This document shows, one piece after another, positions 24,773 through 33,969 of a DNA stretch of 36,150 nt. Positions within the stretch are counted from its first letter, which is position 1, and each line of letters opens with the position of its first letter. The stretch is from Pseudomonadota bacterium (GTDB lineage Bacteria; Pseudomonadota; Gammaproteobacteria; Thiotrichales; Thiotrichaceae): positions 1 to 36,150 of the forward strand of contig PDPH01000024.1 in NCBI GenBank assembly GCA_002747435.1, in the 5' to 3' direction. The position numbers and the translations under genes are program-made. Below the pieces are notes generated by a model. The model was not told the DNA's origin. It was given only the letters and a program-made list of their open reading frames with translations, and ran no database searches.

Positions 24773-26155
24773 ATGTTGACCATTTATAACAGCTTGAGTA
24801 ATCGCAAAGAGTCTTTTACACCCATAGAGCCTGGCAAGGTGCGCATGTATGTGTGCGGTATGACGGTGTATGACTACTGTCACCTCGGACATGCTCGGGT
24901 TATGGTGGTATTTGACATGGTGTACCGCTATTTACAAGCGGCAGGCTATGAAGTGACTTATGTGCGTAATATTACTGATATTGACGATAAGATTATCAAG
25001 CGCGCCAATGAGAACGCAGAGCCTTTTACAGCCGTGACGCAGCGTTTTATTGATGCCATGCACGAAGATGCGCACACTTTAGGTATTTTGCCACCCACCT
25101 ATGAGCCGCGTGCCACGAGTCATATTGAGGATATGTTGACACTGATTCAAACACTGATTGACAAATCCTACGCTTATGTGGGCAGCAATGGTGATGTCTA
25201 TTACGATGTTTCCAAATTTACTGATTATGGCAAATTGTCTGGACGTAAGCTGGAAGACTTACGTGCCGGTGAGCGCATTGCAGTGGATGAAGTCAAAGAT
25301 GACCCTTTGGACTTTGTGCTATGGAAAGCAGCCAAACCCGATGAGCCGTCTTGGGACTCGCCTTGGGGCAAAGGCCGCCCTGGTTGGCATATTGAATGCT
25401 CGGCCATGTCTATGCAGCTATTAGGTAATCATTTTGATATTCACGGTGGTGGGCAAGATTTGCAATTCCCGCATCACGAAAATGAAATTGCACAAAGCGA
25501 AGCTTGCAGCGGACACAACTATGTGAATTATTGGATGCACAATGGCTTTATTCGCATCAATGACGAGAAGATGTCCAAGTCGTTGAACAACTTCTTTAGC
25601 ATACGCGAAGTATTACAACAGTATAAAGCTGAAGAAATCCGCTTCTTTATGCTCAATAGTCATTACCGCAGCCCACTGAACTACAGTACAGAACAGCTTG
25701 ATGCGGCACGGGCAGCCTTGACACGCTTATATACCGCTTTACGCGATTTACCTAAAGCAGCCGCAACACCGAACACACCTTATGAACAGCGCTTCCACGC
25801 AGCTATGAGCGATGATTTTAATACGGCCGGAGCGATTGCTGTTTTGTTTGATCTGGCGCGGGAAACCAATCGTCTACGCGGCGAACAACAAGTAAACGAA
25901 GCCGCCAAACTAGGGGCATTATTACAACAACTAAGCGCCTACCTTGGCTTGTTGGAAAGCAATGCTGAAGACTGGTTCAAAGGCCATAATAAAGGCAATC
26001 TATGTGATGCTGACATTGAAGCCAAGGTACAAGAACGTTTGCAAGCGCGAGCCAATAAGGAGTGGGCTGCTTCTGATCGTATTCGTGAGGAGCTGAAAGC
26101 ACAAGGAATAGTGCTGGAAGATAAAGCAGGCACAACAACTTGGCGACGCGAGTGA
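24773..26155 (+). CDS. cysS: Cysteinyl-tRNA synthetase
   Basis: The enzyme charges tRNA-Cys with cysteine using ATP. The 460-residue class I synthetase has the expected length. Zinc ligands are visible (Cys28 in [10 protein letters not shown], Cys in WHIECSAM, the [15 protein letters not shown] block), the HIGH-type motif is HLGH at 37-40, and the KMSKS loop reads EKMSKSLN. The DALR-type anticodon-binding region and a short C-terminal zinc-independent helix ([17 protein letters not shown]) complete it. It starts at ATG 24773 and ends before a strong hairpin that separates it from convergent genes. Confidence 0.97.
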   Translation: MLTIYNSLSNRKESFTPIEPGKVRMYVCGMTVYDYCHLGHARVMVVFDMVYRYLQAAGYEVTYVRNITDIDDKIIKRANENAEPFTAVTQRFIDAMHEDAHTLGILPPTYEPRATSHIEDMLTLIQTLIDKSYAYVGSNGDVYYDVSKFTDYGKLSGRKLEDLRAGERIAVDEVKDDPLDFVLWKAAKPDEPSWDSPWGKGRPGWHIECSAMSMQLLGNHFDIHGGGQDLQFPHHENEIAQSEACSGHNYVNYWMHNGFIRINDEKMSKSLNNFFSIREVLQQYKAEEIRFFMLNSHYRSPLNYSTEQLDAARAALTRLYTALRDLPKAAATPNTPYEQRFHAAMSDDFNTAGAIAVLFDLARETNRLRGEQQVNEAAKLGALLQQLSAYLGLLESNAEDWFKGHNKGNLCDADIEAKVQERLQARANKEWAASDRIREELKAQGIVLEDKAGTTTWRRE

Positions 26156-26215
26156 AATATCACCCGCTAACCAGTCATTTACGCTTGAACCTTAGCTTTC
26201 GTCTAATACACGCAG

Positions 26216-26260
26216 ACACTGCCTGCTGCTAAAGCATTTCGTTTGAGCAGCAGGTAGTGT
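26216..26260. terminator. 15-bp bidirectional hairpin between cysS and the lipoprotein gene
   Basis: ACACTGCCTGCTGCT pairs with AGCAGCAGGTAGTGT (one G-T pair) over a 15-base loop. It lies between converging stops and ends with a TTTGAG stretch on the + strand. It is probably a shared terminator. Confidence 0.7.
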
Positions 26261-26270
26261 TTGAGCTTGA

Positions 26271-26645
26271 TTATTTAAACTCAGGCACAAAGATTACTTC
26301 ACAATTACCCGCAATAGAGCAAGCATTAATCTTGCTCTGTGTCTCTATAGCGCATGTAATACGTTCACCGTTGCCCCGCATAATATCCATCACCATGTCG
26401 CCCATCATTTGCTTTTGCTGCATAGCTTGTAAGGTCAGCATATATTGTAGTTGCAAGGCTTGTAGTTCCTGCCATTGCTGTTGCTGCTCTTGGCTCAACG
26501 CAGGGCTTAACACGGGTGTTTCCTGCATTTTTTGCGCTCGCTGCGCCACATCCACTGATTCTACTGCTTGATCCGAGCAGGCTAGCAAACCAATAGCGAC
26601 CAAACTCAGCGTCTGACCACACGACAATTTCCGGTAATGGCACAA
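26271..26645 (-). CDS. Small lipoprotein with a C-terminal GNC-type Cys module
   Basis: The 124-residue frame begins with a short basic segment (HYRK), a hydrophobic core and the lipobox LLAC at about residues 20-23, so it is probably a lipoprotein. A Gln-rich coiled-coil-like stretch follows (QEQQQQWQELQALQLQY), then QAMQQKQMMGDMVMDIMRG and a final CSIAGNCEVIFV. The same arrangement (LQLQ-type helix, QAMQQ, a Met-rich stretch and C-x-I-x-GNC-x-V) ends the neighbouring Gln-rich protein, so the C-termini are paralogous. The nominal start is TTG 26645, overlapping the upstream gene by 40 bases, with no well-spaced ribosome site. An internal TTG (26627) is an alternative. Function unknown. Confidence 0.6.
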   Translation of the reverse strand: MCHYRKLSCGQTLSLVAIGLLACSDQAVESVDVAQRAQKMQETPVLSPALSQEQQQQWQELQALQLQYMLTLQAMQQKQMMGDMVMDIMRGNGERITCAIETQSKINACSIAGNCEVIFVPEFK

Positions 26646-28216
26646 CCTTGAATCGCGGACATTTCATTAATATTGCGCACGTGCATAGCCCCCTGATCAC
26701 GAATAGCGCCTGCCAGCGTGTTATACATATTGTTTTGCTGCATAGCCTGCATTAATAATAATTGCTGTTGTTGCAATTGGCTTAGCTGTGCCTGTTGTGC
26801 GCGGGTCGCGCCACTCTGAGCGGGAGTTACTGCTGTACGTCCTGCTTGCTGGCGTGCATGTTGCTGTGTTTGGCCTTGTCTTTGCTGTTGTAAACGCTGT
26901 TGTTGGGCGCGTTGCTGTGCTTGACGCTGCCTTTGCTGTTGCAGACGTTGTCGCTGAAGACGCTGTTGTTGAACTCGTCTTTGCTGTAGCAAGCGTTGCT
27001 GTTGAGCACGTTGTTGTGCTTGTTGCGCTGAGTGGGATTGCGCGGGCGCTACTCGACCTGCGACACCTTGTACAGGCACTGTCCGGGTAGCTTGCTGTTG
27101 CCGTAAAGCAAGCATTTGCTGCCGGTGTGCACGTTGTTGTGCCAATAATTGCCGTGCCTGTTGCTCCGCACTTGAGCCGCCTTTTTGAGTGCCTGACAAA
27201 GTGCCCTGATACTTCGCCGGTACTTTAGGACTATACCACATAGGCTGCTGCGGGATGTGCCGCATTGGTTGATAATGTGCAGGTATCTTGGGCTGATACC
27301 AAATTTTAGCTTGGCTGGCTTGGCGAGAAGCCTGTGGATGCGTTACAACGCGGCTACTTGGCTGGCTGCCAGTTGGTTGTTGTCTTTGCTGTCGGATACG
27401 CCATTGAGCCTGACGACGCAATTGTTGCTGACGCGCCTGCTGTTGGGCTTGTTGTTTCAAACGCTGCTGTTGCCGTTGTTTTTTTAGCAAGGCGAGGCGT
27501 TGTTGCCGCTGTTTTAACAGGTTTTGTCGCCTGAGTTGTGCAGCTTGTTTTTGTAACTGCTTGACGCGCTGTTGCTCAGCCATGACTAATTGCTGACGCA
27601 TCAATGCCCGCTTATTGGCCTGATTGGCTTGCTTTTGTAGTTGCAAGGCGCGCTCGCGTTGTATAGCCGCTTGTTTGCTGGCTTGCTTTGCTTGCTGTTG
27701 CAATCTCAAGGCACGCTTGCGTTCGGCTGCGGCTTGTTTTTTCTGCTGTGCTAATGGTTGATTAGCTGTTCGCTGTCGCCAAGTGGGCTGTCCGGGGGCA
27801 GAAGCCGGCTTGTAAGGGGTGGCACTAATAGCTGTATCCACCGGACGCCATACAATAGGTGCAACCGGCTTATGCAATCTGGGCTTAGGCTTAACATAAG
27901 CAGCCATTTTAAATTTTGCTTGTCCAGCTTCTCCCGACGCACCTTCTTCAAGTGCAACCGGGTTAACTGCTGCTTTGGGATTACCTGATTCAGGTATAAT
28001 ACGCAGGCCAGCAGAAACAGGCACCGAAGGCACTGTTGGTTTGGCAAGTGGCTGTGGCGCCGGTAATTGAGCGGCTGGAGCATTGTTATGGTCATAACGG
28101 TACTGAGAAGCAGCCGGGAAAGGTTGATCATTTAGAGCATGTACTTGGGCATGTGCTTGGCTGGCCATTCCCATTAATGCACCGGATACAACAGCAGCAA
28201 TACGGTATCTTTTCAT
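26606..28216 (-). CDS. Exported Gln/Arg-rich low-complexity protein
   Basis: This 536-residue protein has a Sec signal peptide (IAAVVSGALMGMASQAHAQ, cleavage about 23). A Pro-rich segment follows, then two long Gln/Arg/Lys-rich stretches (about 150-290 and 345-490) likely to form charged coiled coils or disordered polymer-like chains. Between them lie two copies of a WY-x-PK-x-PA-x-YQ motif (about 306-337). The last ~50 residues are a compact helix and Cys module ending CAITGNCRVV, shared with the downstream lipoprotein. ATG 28216 has GGAG 5 bases before. The high Arg/Gln content would give a strongly basic surface, suited to binding nucleic acid, polyanionic polysaccharide or wall. That is inference, and I recognise no named family. 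Confidence 0.75.
   Translation of the reverse strand: MKRYRIAAVVSGALMGMASQAHAQVHALNDQPFPAASQYRYDHNNAPAAQLPAPQPLAKPTVPSVPVSAGLRIIPESGNPKAAVNPVALEEGASGEAGQAKFKMAAYVKPKPRLHKPVAPIVWRPVDTAISATPYKPASAPGQPTWRQRTANQPLAQQKKQAAAERKRALRLQQQAKQASKQAAIQRERALQLQKQANQANKRALMRQQLVMAEQQRVKQLQKQAAQLRRQNLLKQRQQRLALLKKQRQQQRLKQQAQQQARQQQLRRQAQWRIRQQRQQPTGSQPSSRVVTHPQASRQASQAKIWYQPKIPAHYQPMRHIPQQPMWYSPKVPAKYQGTLSGTQKGGSSAEQQARQLLAQQRAHRQQMLALRQQQATRTVPVQGVAGRVAPAQSHSAQQAQQRAQQQRLLQQRRVQQQRLQRQRLQQQRQRQAQQRAQQQRLQQQRQGQTQQHARQQAGRTAVTPAQSGATRAQQAQLSQLQQQQLLLMQAMQQNNMYNTLAGAIRDQGAMHVRNINEMSAIQGCAITGNCRVVRR
27206..27301 (-). repeat. Two copies of a WYxPKxPAxYQ motif
   Basis: Within the Gln-rich gene, 27269-27301 codes WYQPKIPAHYQ and 27206-27238 codes WYSPKVPAKYQ. 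They are separated by ten residues. The codons differ between copies, which suggests an old duplication kept for its peptide sequence. Confidence 0.75.
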
Positions 28217-28365
28217 GGCATCTCCGCAAAGTGAATAGATGCTATCCTGAGTAGCATCTGTTATTAATCCAGAGTTAATATTGCTACGGGAGAGACTTTA
28301 GAGGAAAAGGGTTGATTTCCCGGACAAACGGCAAAGTAGCCTATCTGAACGAGCAGAGATTTAGC

Positions 28366-29832
28366 ATGACCATGACACTACCCACAGTCCACTTATTACA
28401 AGCTTTACAAGCAGAATTACCCGCTCACTTGTTTCTAAGTCGCCCCGAAGAACTAGCGCCCTATGAGTGCGACGGCTTATCGGTGTATCGCCAAACGCCT
28501 TTGCTGGTAGCCTTGCCAGAAACCATTGAGCAAGTACAAGGCATTATGCGTATTTGTCACCGTTTGCAAGTGCCGGTCGTAGCACGTGGTGCAGGTACTG
28601 GCTTATCAGGCGGTGCTTTACCACATGCAGAAGGTTTATTGCTCAGTTTGACAAAATTCAATCAGATACTGGAAATTAACTTACAGAATCGCTCCGCCAG
28701 AGTACAGCCGGGCGTTCGCAATTTAGCGATTTCCCAAGCTGTTGACGCTTTAGGCTTGTATTATGCGCCTGATCCTTCCTCACAAATTGCCTGTACCATT
28801 GGCGGTAATGTAGCGGAAAATTCAGGTGGTGTGCATTGCTTAAAATATGGCCTGACTGTGCATAATGTTCTGCAAATCAAGCTGGTCACCGTTGAAGGAG
28901 AATTACTCACCATCGGCTCACAAGCACTGGATAGCCCTGGTTATGACATGCTGGCTTTAATGAATGGTTCGGAAGGTTTATTGGGCATTATGGTGGAAAT
29001 TACGGTCAAATTATTACCTAAGCCAGAAGGTGCTCAAGTTTTACTGGCTGCGTTTGCCGATGTCGTCAAAGCAGGAGAAGCTGTAGGCAATATTATAGCG
29101 GCTGGTATTATTCCCGCAGGTTTGGAAATGATGGACAAGCCTGCTATTTTAGCCGCAGAAGCTTTTGTAAAAGCAGATTATCCACTGGATGCAGCAGCCA
29201 TTTTATTATGTGAGCTAGATGGTGTGAATGCAGAGTTGTCCGAACAAACTAAAGAGGTTCGCCACATCCTGCTACAAAGCGGTGCAACTGAGGTGCGGAT
29301 AGCGAAAGATGAACAAGAACGCATGATTTTTTGGAAAGGACGTAAATCCGCTTTTCCGGCGGTAGGGCGCATTTCGCCAGATTATTATTGCATGGATGGT
29401 ACCATTCCTCGTAAACGCTTACCCGAAGTGCTCCAAACCATGCAAGCGATGTCAGCAGAATTTGGACTGCGTGTTGCCAATGTCTTTCATGCAGGCGATG
29501 GTAATTTACACCCACTGATTTTATTTGATGCGAATCAGGCAGATGAGCTACATCGCGCAGAGCAATTTGGCAGCAAAATATTGGAGCTGTGTGTGCAAGT
29601 CGGTGGCACTATTACCGGGGAACATGGCGTAGGCATGGAAAAAATCAATCAAATGTGTACTCAGTTTAATCGTTTAGAGTTGACCCAATTTCATGCGATT
29701 AAAGCAGCATTTGATCCGCTACGTCTGCTTAATCCAGAAAAAGCCATCCCTACCCTACACCGCTGTGCGGAGTTTGGTGCTATGCATGTCCATCAGGGTC
29801 AATTAGCTTTTCCTGAGCTGGAACGCTTTTAG
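28366..29832 (+). CDS. glcD: Glycolate oxidase FAD-linked subunit GlcD
   Basis: An FAD-binding (PCMH/VAO-type) dehydrogenase subunit that oxidises glycolate or a related 2-hydroxy acid. It reads closely like E. coli GlcD throughout: PYECDGLSVYR, VPVVARGAGTGLSGGALP, YYAPDPSSQIACTIGGNVAENSGG, the FAD/substrate region RISPDYYCMDGTIPR, VFHAGDGNLHPLI, GEHGVGMEKINQM and the tail HVHQGQLAFPELERF. The start is uncertain. ATG 28366 gives 488 residues. TTG 28312 has a better ribosome site (GAGGAAAAGG) and would add 18 residues, nearer the E. coli length. No glcE or glcF follows, although GlcD normally needs both, so the partners must be elsewhere or replaced. Confidence 0.92.
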   Translation: MTMTLPTVHLLQALQAELPAHLFLSRPEELAPYECDGLSVYRQTPLLVALPETIEQVQGIMRICHRLQVPVVARGAGTGLSGGALPHAEGLLLSLTKFNQILEINLQNRSARVQPGVRNLAISQAVDALGLYYAPDPSSQIACTIGGNVAENSGGVHCLKYGLTVHNVLQIKLVTVEGELLTIGSQALDSPGYDMLALMNGSEGLLGIMVEITVKLLPKPEGAQVLLAAFADVVKAGEAVGNIIAAGIIPAGLEMMDKPAILAAEAFVKADYPLDAAAILLCELDGVNAELSEQTKEVRHILLQSGATEVRIAKDEQERMIFWKGRKSAFPAVGRISPDYYCMDGTIPRKRLPEVLQTMQAMSAEFGLRVANVFHAGDGNLHPLILFDANQADELHRAEQFGSKILELCVQVGGTITGEHGVGMEKINQMCTQFNRLELTQFHAIKAAFDPLRLLNPEKAIPTLHRCAEFGAMHVHQGQLAFPELERF

Positions 29833-29880
29833 GTATTTTTCGATGAATACAGCACACATCGTCAAGCTGGCTTAAAAGAA

Positions 29881-30630
29881 CTACTGTGTACCAGTACGCT
29901 TTGCCAAATAAGCCTGAAATAAATTTAAAGCGTCATAGATCAAAATTGCCATTAAACCTACAATCAAACCACCTTGTAAGACATAAGCCATATTATTGAC
30001 TAACAAACCAGCAATAATGACCTCACCCAAACACTTGCTTGCTACGGTTGAACCAATGGTAGCCGTACCTATATTAATAGCCGTCGCCACCTTAATACCT
30101 TCCACCAATAATGGCATGGACAAGGGTAACTCCACATTCCACAAACGCTGCTGGCTGGACATACCCATACCATCAGCCGCCTCAAGCACTGCACGATTCA
30201 CATTGCTTAAACCAGCCACCGTATTTTCAAAAATGGGCAATAGACCATACAAAGCCAAAGCAATCAGTGCTGGATATAGACCAAAACCGACGACCGTAAC
30301 GGCCAAAGCCAATACCGCGACAGGTGGAAAAGTTTGCCCCATATTGACAATCGCACGAGATAAGGGCAAAAAAGCTCGCCCACTAGGGCGAGTCACAAAA
30401 ACCCCCGCCGCAATGCCCAGCACAGCACTAATGAGCAAAGACATTAATACCAATTCTAAATGTTGTAGCGTCAGTGAACTCATACTGTCCTGACTGTAAA
30501 TCACCGGCTCACCCGAACGTGCCAAAGGCTCAAAACAACGCTTGAGCCACTCTGTTTTAAACACCAGCACCCCAAACAGTAGTAATAAAAAGGCGCGGAA
30601 TAACCAAGCTAAGAAACTTAAACGTTTCAC
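29881..30630 (-). CDS. yehW: Osmoprotectant ABC transporter permease, YehW-like
   Basis: A 249-residue inner membrane permease with the OpuCB/YehW layout: an N-terminal helix (LAWLFRAFLLLLFGVLVF), then a binding-protein-dependent transport domain with LELVLMSLLISAVLGIAAG and the EAA-type loop EAADGMGMSSQQRLWNVELPLSMPLL. The GTG start at 30630 overlaps the ATPase stop (GTGA). A longer frame from 30726 lies inside the ATPase gene and is not used. It is the last gene of the four-gene operon. Confidence 0.88.
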   Translation of the reverse strand: MKRLSFLAWLFRAFLLLLFGVLVFKTEWLKRCFEPLARSGEPVIYSQDSMSSLTLQHLELVLMSLLISAVLGIAAGVFVTRPSGRAFLPLSRAIVNMGQTFPPVAVLALAVTVVGFGLYPALIALALYGLLPIFENTVAGLSNVNRAVLEAADGMGMSSQQRLWNVELPLSMPLLVEGIKVATAINIGTATIGSTVASKCLGEVIIAGLLVNNMAYVLQGGLIVGLMAILIYDALNLFQAYLAKRTGTQ

Positions 30631-31571
30631 TTGGCTTGCCCCGCTGCCAGAATTTGCTGTAGGTGAATAGTGCCGATGTTTTCTCCTTGCGCATTCACTA
30701 CTTTGGCTACTGTCTCTCCTTGCCAAGTTAAGGTAGACAAGGCTTCACGTAGCGAAGTGGTATGAGAAAGGGAGATTGGCGAGTCCGTTTGAGCAGAATC
30801 AAGGTAATCTTGCACTTGATACAAAGACATTAATTTCAAAGCTCGCTCAGAAGTACCTGTCAATTGCACAATAAAATCATTCGCCGGTTTTAACAGAATA
30901 TCCCGAGGACGGCTGTATTGAATCAGGCTGCCTTTATCCATAACCGCAATACGATCACCCAATAAGAAAGCTTCATCCATGTCATGCGTGACCAATAAAA
31001 TGCTAATAGCAAATTGCTGTTGAATAGCGAGTAGATCTTCTTGTGCTTTAGTGCGAATAACTGGATCAAGTGCTCCAAAAGGCTCATCCATTAATAAGAC
31101 TTGTGGCCGCGCCGCTAGTGCTCTGGCAACACCCACCCGTTGTTGTTGACCGCCAGATAATTGATGCGGAAATTTGTGGGCATAATGGGAAGGCTCTAGG
31201 TGAAACAGCTTTAGTAGTTCATTGACCCGAGTGTCAATCTCAGCTTTGCTCCAGCCCAGTAAACTTGGTACGGTGGCGATATTTTGTGCCACTGTGCGAT
31301 GCGGGAATAAACCATGTCCCTGTATGACATAGCCGATACCACGCCGCAAGGTGTTAACTGCTTGACGCATAATATTTTTGCCATCAATCCAGATTTCGCC
31401 TTCACTCATTGCAGTCAAGCGATTAATCATGCGCAACAAAGTTGATTTACCCGAACCTGAAGTACCAACAATTGCAGTAATACTGCCTTTCTCAATCTCC
31501 AGACTGACTTTATCTACCACCGTCACACTGTCATAACGCTTGGAAACATGACGAATTGAAATCATACTCAT
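30627..31571 (-). CDS. yehX: Osmoprotectant ABC transporter ATP-binding protein, YehX-like
   Basis: A 314-residue ABC ATPase: Walker A GTSGSGKST at 36-44, Q-loop VIQGHGLFPH, signature LSGGQQQRV, Walker B VLLMDEP and the switch His in LLVTHDMDEA. The C-terminal ~80 residues look like a degenerate CBS-type regulatory part (SLREALSTLTW, AKVVNAQGENIGTIHL). The quaternary-amine/OpuCA branch is indicated by FPHQLSGG and the gene order. ATG 31571 overlaps the upstream permease stop (ATGA), with GGGAGAA upstream. Confidence 0.92.
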   Translation of the reverse strand: MSMISIRHVSKRYDSVTVVDKVSLEIEKGSITAIVGTSGSGKSTLLRMINRLTAMSEGEIWIDGKNIMRQAVNTLRRGIGYVIQGHGLFPHRTVAQNIATVPSLLGWSKAEIDTRVNELLKLFHLEPSHYAHKFPHQLSGGQQQRVGVARALAARPQVLLMDEPFGALDPVIRTKAQEDLLAIQQQFAISILLVTHDMDEAFLLGDRIAVMDKGSLIQYSRPRDILLKPANDFIVQLTGTSERALKLMSLYQVQDYLDSAQTDSPISLSHTTSLREALSTLTWQGETVAKVVNAQGENIGTIHLQQILAAGQAK

Positions 31572-32737
31572 GAGGAATTCTCCCAAGCTTTATTCAGACT
31601 AGCAACCAAGGCATCCAGCACAATAGCAGCCACAAAAGCTAAAAACACCGTCGGCAAAGCACCTAATAAAATAAGATCGGTAGAGGTTTGTCCCAAGCCT
31701 TGAAACACAAAAGTTCCAAAACCACCGCCCCCCACTAATGCCGCTACAGTGACCAAACCCATCGTCTGTACTAGTACAATCCTTATACCTGTTAGAATCA
31801 CCGGCAAAGCCAGTGGCAATTCAACCTGAAACAAGCGCTGTAATTGGGTTAAACCCATACCTTTCGCTGCCTCGCGCACCGCAGGTGATACATTTTCCAA
31901 ACCAACCACCGTATTAGCCACTATAGGTAAAAGGCTATACATAATGAGTGCAATCAAAGCCGGAGCAACACCAATCCCACGAATACCCATAGCTTGCGCC
32001 CAATCACTATGGGCGGCCAACCAAGCTAAAGGCGCCATGAGCAAGCCAAATAAAGCAAGACTGGGGATGGTTTGAACCAGACTTAATGTCTGTAAGACAA
32101 TATTACGCATTCTAGGTACTTGAAAGCATCCAATACCCAAAGGCAAACCGAGTAATAAAGCAATCAACAAAGAACCCAAACTTAGCTGTAAATGGCGCAA
32201 CCCTTCTATCCAGAATTGCTCAGTTCGCGCATGAAACTCCTGCATAACAGCCAGCTTGTCTAATAAACCAGAACTCAATACAGCAAAGCCCGCTAATAGA
32301 TAGCCCAATAAATAAGCGATTCTTTGCCAAGGACGCAGCTTAAAACGTACCAAAGCATCGGTTATAGACAAACAAAAAACACTGAATACCACCCAAAAAC
32401 AGGTGGAAGGTGTGACACGCACGGCTGGTTTAATGGCAAAGTGCGTAGCCGTCAGACCCACAGCAAGAATCAAACAAAATAGAACCGTATTAGCTGAGAA
32501 AAAGCGTACTAACTTGCTGTGTGAGGCAAACATATTCACAAACGCCCACACGACAAAGCTCAATATCAATAAGTAAATAATAGGCTGATCCAGCAAATCA
32601 CTAATAAACTTGCCCTCACCCGCAGCGATACGATTTGGTTTAACATTAATAAAAGCGAAACTGAACACACTAATAAAACTAAGAATAAAAAACAGCAAAG
32701 CGACAGGATCGACACGTTTTACGGGTTTGGCAATCAT
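31568..32737 (-). CDS. yehY: Osmoprotectant ABC transporter permease with extended N-terminus, YehY-like
   Basis: A 389-residue membrane protein, close to the E. coli YehY length. The N-terminal ~180 residues hold about five extra helices (PVALLFFILSFISVFSFAFI, YLLILSFVVWAFVNMF and others). The rest is the transport domain, with LQLSLGSLLIALLLGLPLG, the EAA loop REAAKGMGLTQLQRLFQVELPLALP and a Gly-rich VAALVGGGGFGTFVFQG. ATG 32737 is preceded by AGGGGGC. The longer frame from 32791 has no ribosome site. It is coupled to the ATPase gene by ATGA. Confidence 0.9.
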   Translation of the reverse strand: MIAKPVKRVDPVALLFFILSFISVFSFAFINVKPNRIAAGEGKFISDLLDQPIIYLLILSFVVWAFVNMFASHSKLVRFFSANTVLFCLILAVGLTATHFAIKPAVRVTPSTCFWVVFSVFCLSITDALVRFKLRPWQRIAYLLGYLLAGFAVLSSGLLDKLAVMQEFHARTEQFWIEGLRHLQLSLGSLLIALLLGLPLGIGCFQVPRMRNIVLQTLSLVQTIPSLALFGLLMAPLAWLAAHSDWAQAMGIRGIGVAPALIALIMYSLLPIVANTVVGLENVSPAVREAAKGMGLTQLQRLFQVELPLALPVILTGIRIVLVQTMGLVTVAALVGGGGFGTFVFQGLGQTSTDLILLGALPTVFLAFVAAIVLDALVASLNKAWENSS

Positions 32738-32856
32738 TACAGCCCCCTGTTCTGAATATGACAGCTTAAGCAAGCCGCCAAGCAACAGCAAGCGCTTTCG
32801 CCCTTTTCATAAGGGAGAAAATTCAGTAGATTTTGAATATTGAATCGTAGTGATGC

Positions 32857-33786
32857 TTACTCGATAAAGCCTTTTTCTTTCAGATAAGATTTAGCCACTG
32901 CTTTGGACATTTCGCCATCAACTTGTATACGCGCATTCAAAACACGCAAGGTAGGTGCATCTAGCGAATCAAACACAGGCGCTAAAATTGCTTCAATTTG
33001 TGGATAAACTTCTAATACAGCTTCACGTACTACTGGAGCAGGTGAATAAACCATTTGAGTTTGTTTATCATCTTCCATGACCACCAGACCTGCTGGCTCA
33101 ATGGCACCATCTGTACCATAGACCATCGCTGTATTCACGCCATTAGTTTGTGCGGCGGCAGCTTTAATAGTATTGGCTGTATCACCACCTGCGACCACAA
33201 TCATCTGCTCAGGCTTCATTTTAAATTCGTAAACTTTTTCAAACTCGGGTAAAGCCCCCGCAAAATTGACAAACTCTTGAGAGGCAATTAATTTGACATC
33301 GCCCCCACCTGCTACCCATTTGCCAAAATCAGACATAGTTTTGAGTTGATTAGGCTCAGCCACATCGGAACGCACCCCTAAAGCATAGGTATTATTAGCT
33401 TGGGCAGGCTTCAACCAAACTAATTTATTCACCTCATAATCCAATTGTTTAACTCGCTCCCAACCTTGTTCAAGGTTTTTCCACTCTGGTGCATCTTGCT
33501 GATTTTCAAATAAATAAGCACCATTGCCAGTGTACTCGGGTAGAATATCCACTTCACCCGCAATCAATGCCTTACGTACAATCGGCAGTCCTCCCAGAGA
33601 CAATTTATCCCGTACCGGAATGCCATTGGCTTCCAGACTGAGCATAATCATATTGCCCAGCAAAGTACCTTCAGTATCAATCTTGGACGAGACAACCACC
33701 GGCTTGTTTTCAGCGAAACTGGGATTTGCTACTAGTGTGACAACTGCCAAGCTCACAACAGTTACAAAAAAAGCTAGTTTGTTCAT
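32857..33786 (-). CDS. osmF: Osmoprotectant-binding protein OsmF (YehZ-like)
   Basis: A 309-residue periplasmic receptor with a signal peptide (FFVTVVSLAVVTLVANPSFA, cleavage about 25). The OpuAC-type domain closely follows E. coli OsmF: VSSKIDTEGTLLGNMI, EYTGNGAYLF, LVWLKPAQANNTYALGVR, VVAGGDTANTIKAAAAQTNG, YSPAPVVREAVL, SYLKEKGF. It is the first gene of the operon and has AAGGAG 5 bases before ATG 33786. The E. coli counterpart is induced by osmotic stress and stationary phase and binds glycine betaine only weakly, so the natural ligand is uncertain. The 120-base gap to yehY is larger than the other spacings. Confidence 0.93.
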   Translation of the reverse strand: MNKLAFFVTVVSLAVVTLVANPSFAENKPVVVSSKIDTEGTLLGNMIMLSLEANGIPVRDKLSLGGLPIVRKALIAGEVDILPEYTGNGAYLFENQQDAPEWKNLEQGWERVKQLDYEVNKLVWLKPAQANNTYALGVRSDVAEPNQLKTMSDFGKWVAGGGDVKLIASQEFVNFAGALPEFEKVYEFKMKPEQMIVVAGGDTANTIKAAAAQTNGVNTAMVYGTDGAIEPAGLVVMEDDKQTQMVYSPAPVVREAVLEVYPQIEAILAPVFDSLDAPTLRVLNARIQVDGEMSKAVAKSYLKEKGFIE

Positions 33787-33969
33787 AACACTCCTTTAGC
33801 GCGACAGGTACACTTGAATGACCCGGCGTGTCGCAAAACCAAGTCATCTTACACCATCCATCCTGTCCTGATGTTTCTTATTAATTACATGAAGATAGAG
33901 GGGTTGATATATGCAGCAATGCCACAGTGAGTTCACCGGCCAATAAATAGAGCCAAGTTAAACGACTTA

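Noticed and set aside
26788..27534. Several + strand frames rich in Val/Ala/Leu opposite the Gln-rich gene; also possible CRISPR-like repetition
   Set aside because: They are mirror translations of CAG/CGC-type codon runs. The repetition is irregular at codon scale with no constant repeats and spacers, so it is neither genes nor a CRISPR array.
30630..30726. Longer start for the last osmoprotectant permease
   Set aside because: The extra residues are hydrophilic and lie wholly inside the ATPase gene. GTG 30630 overlaps its stop and gives the family length.
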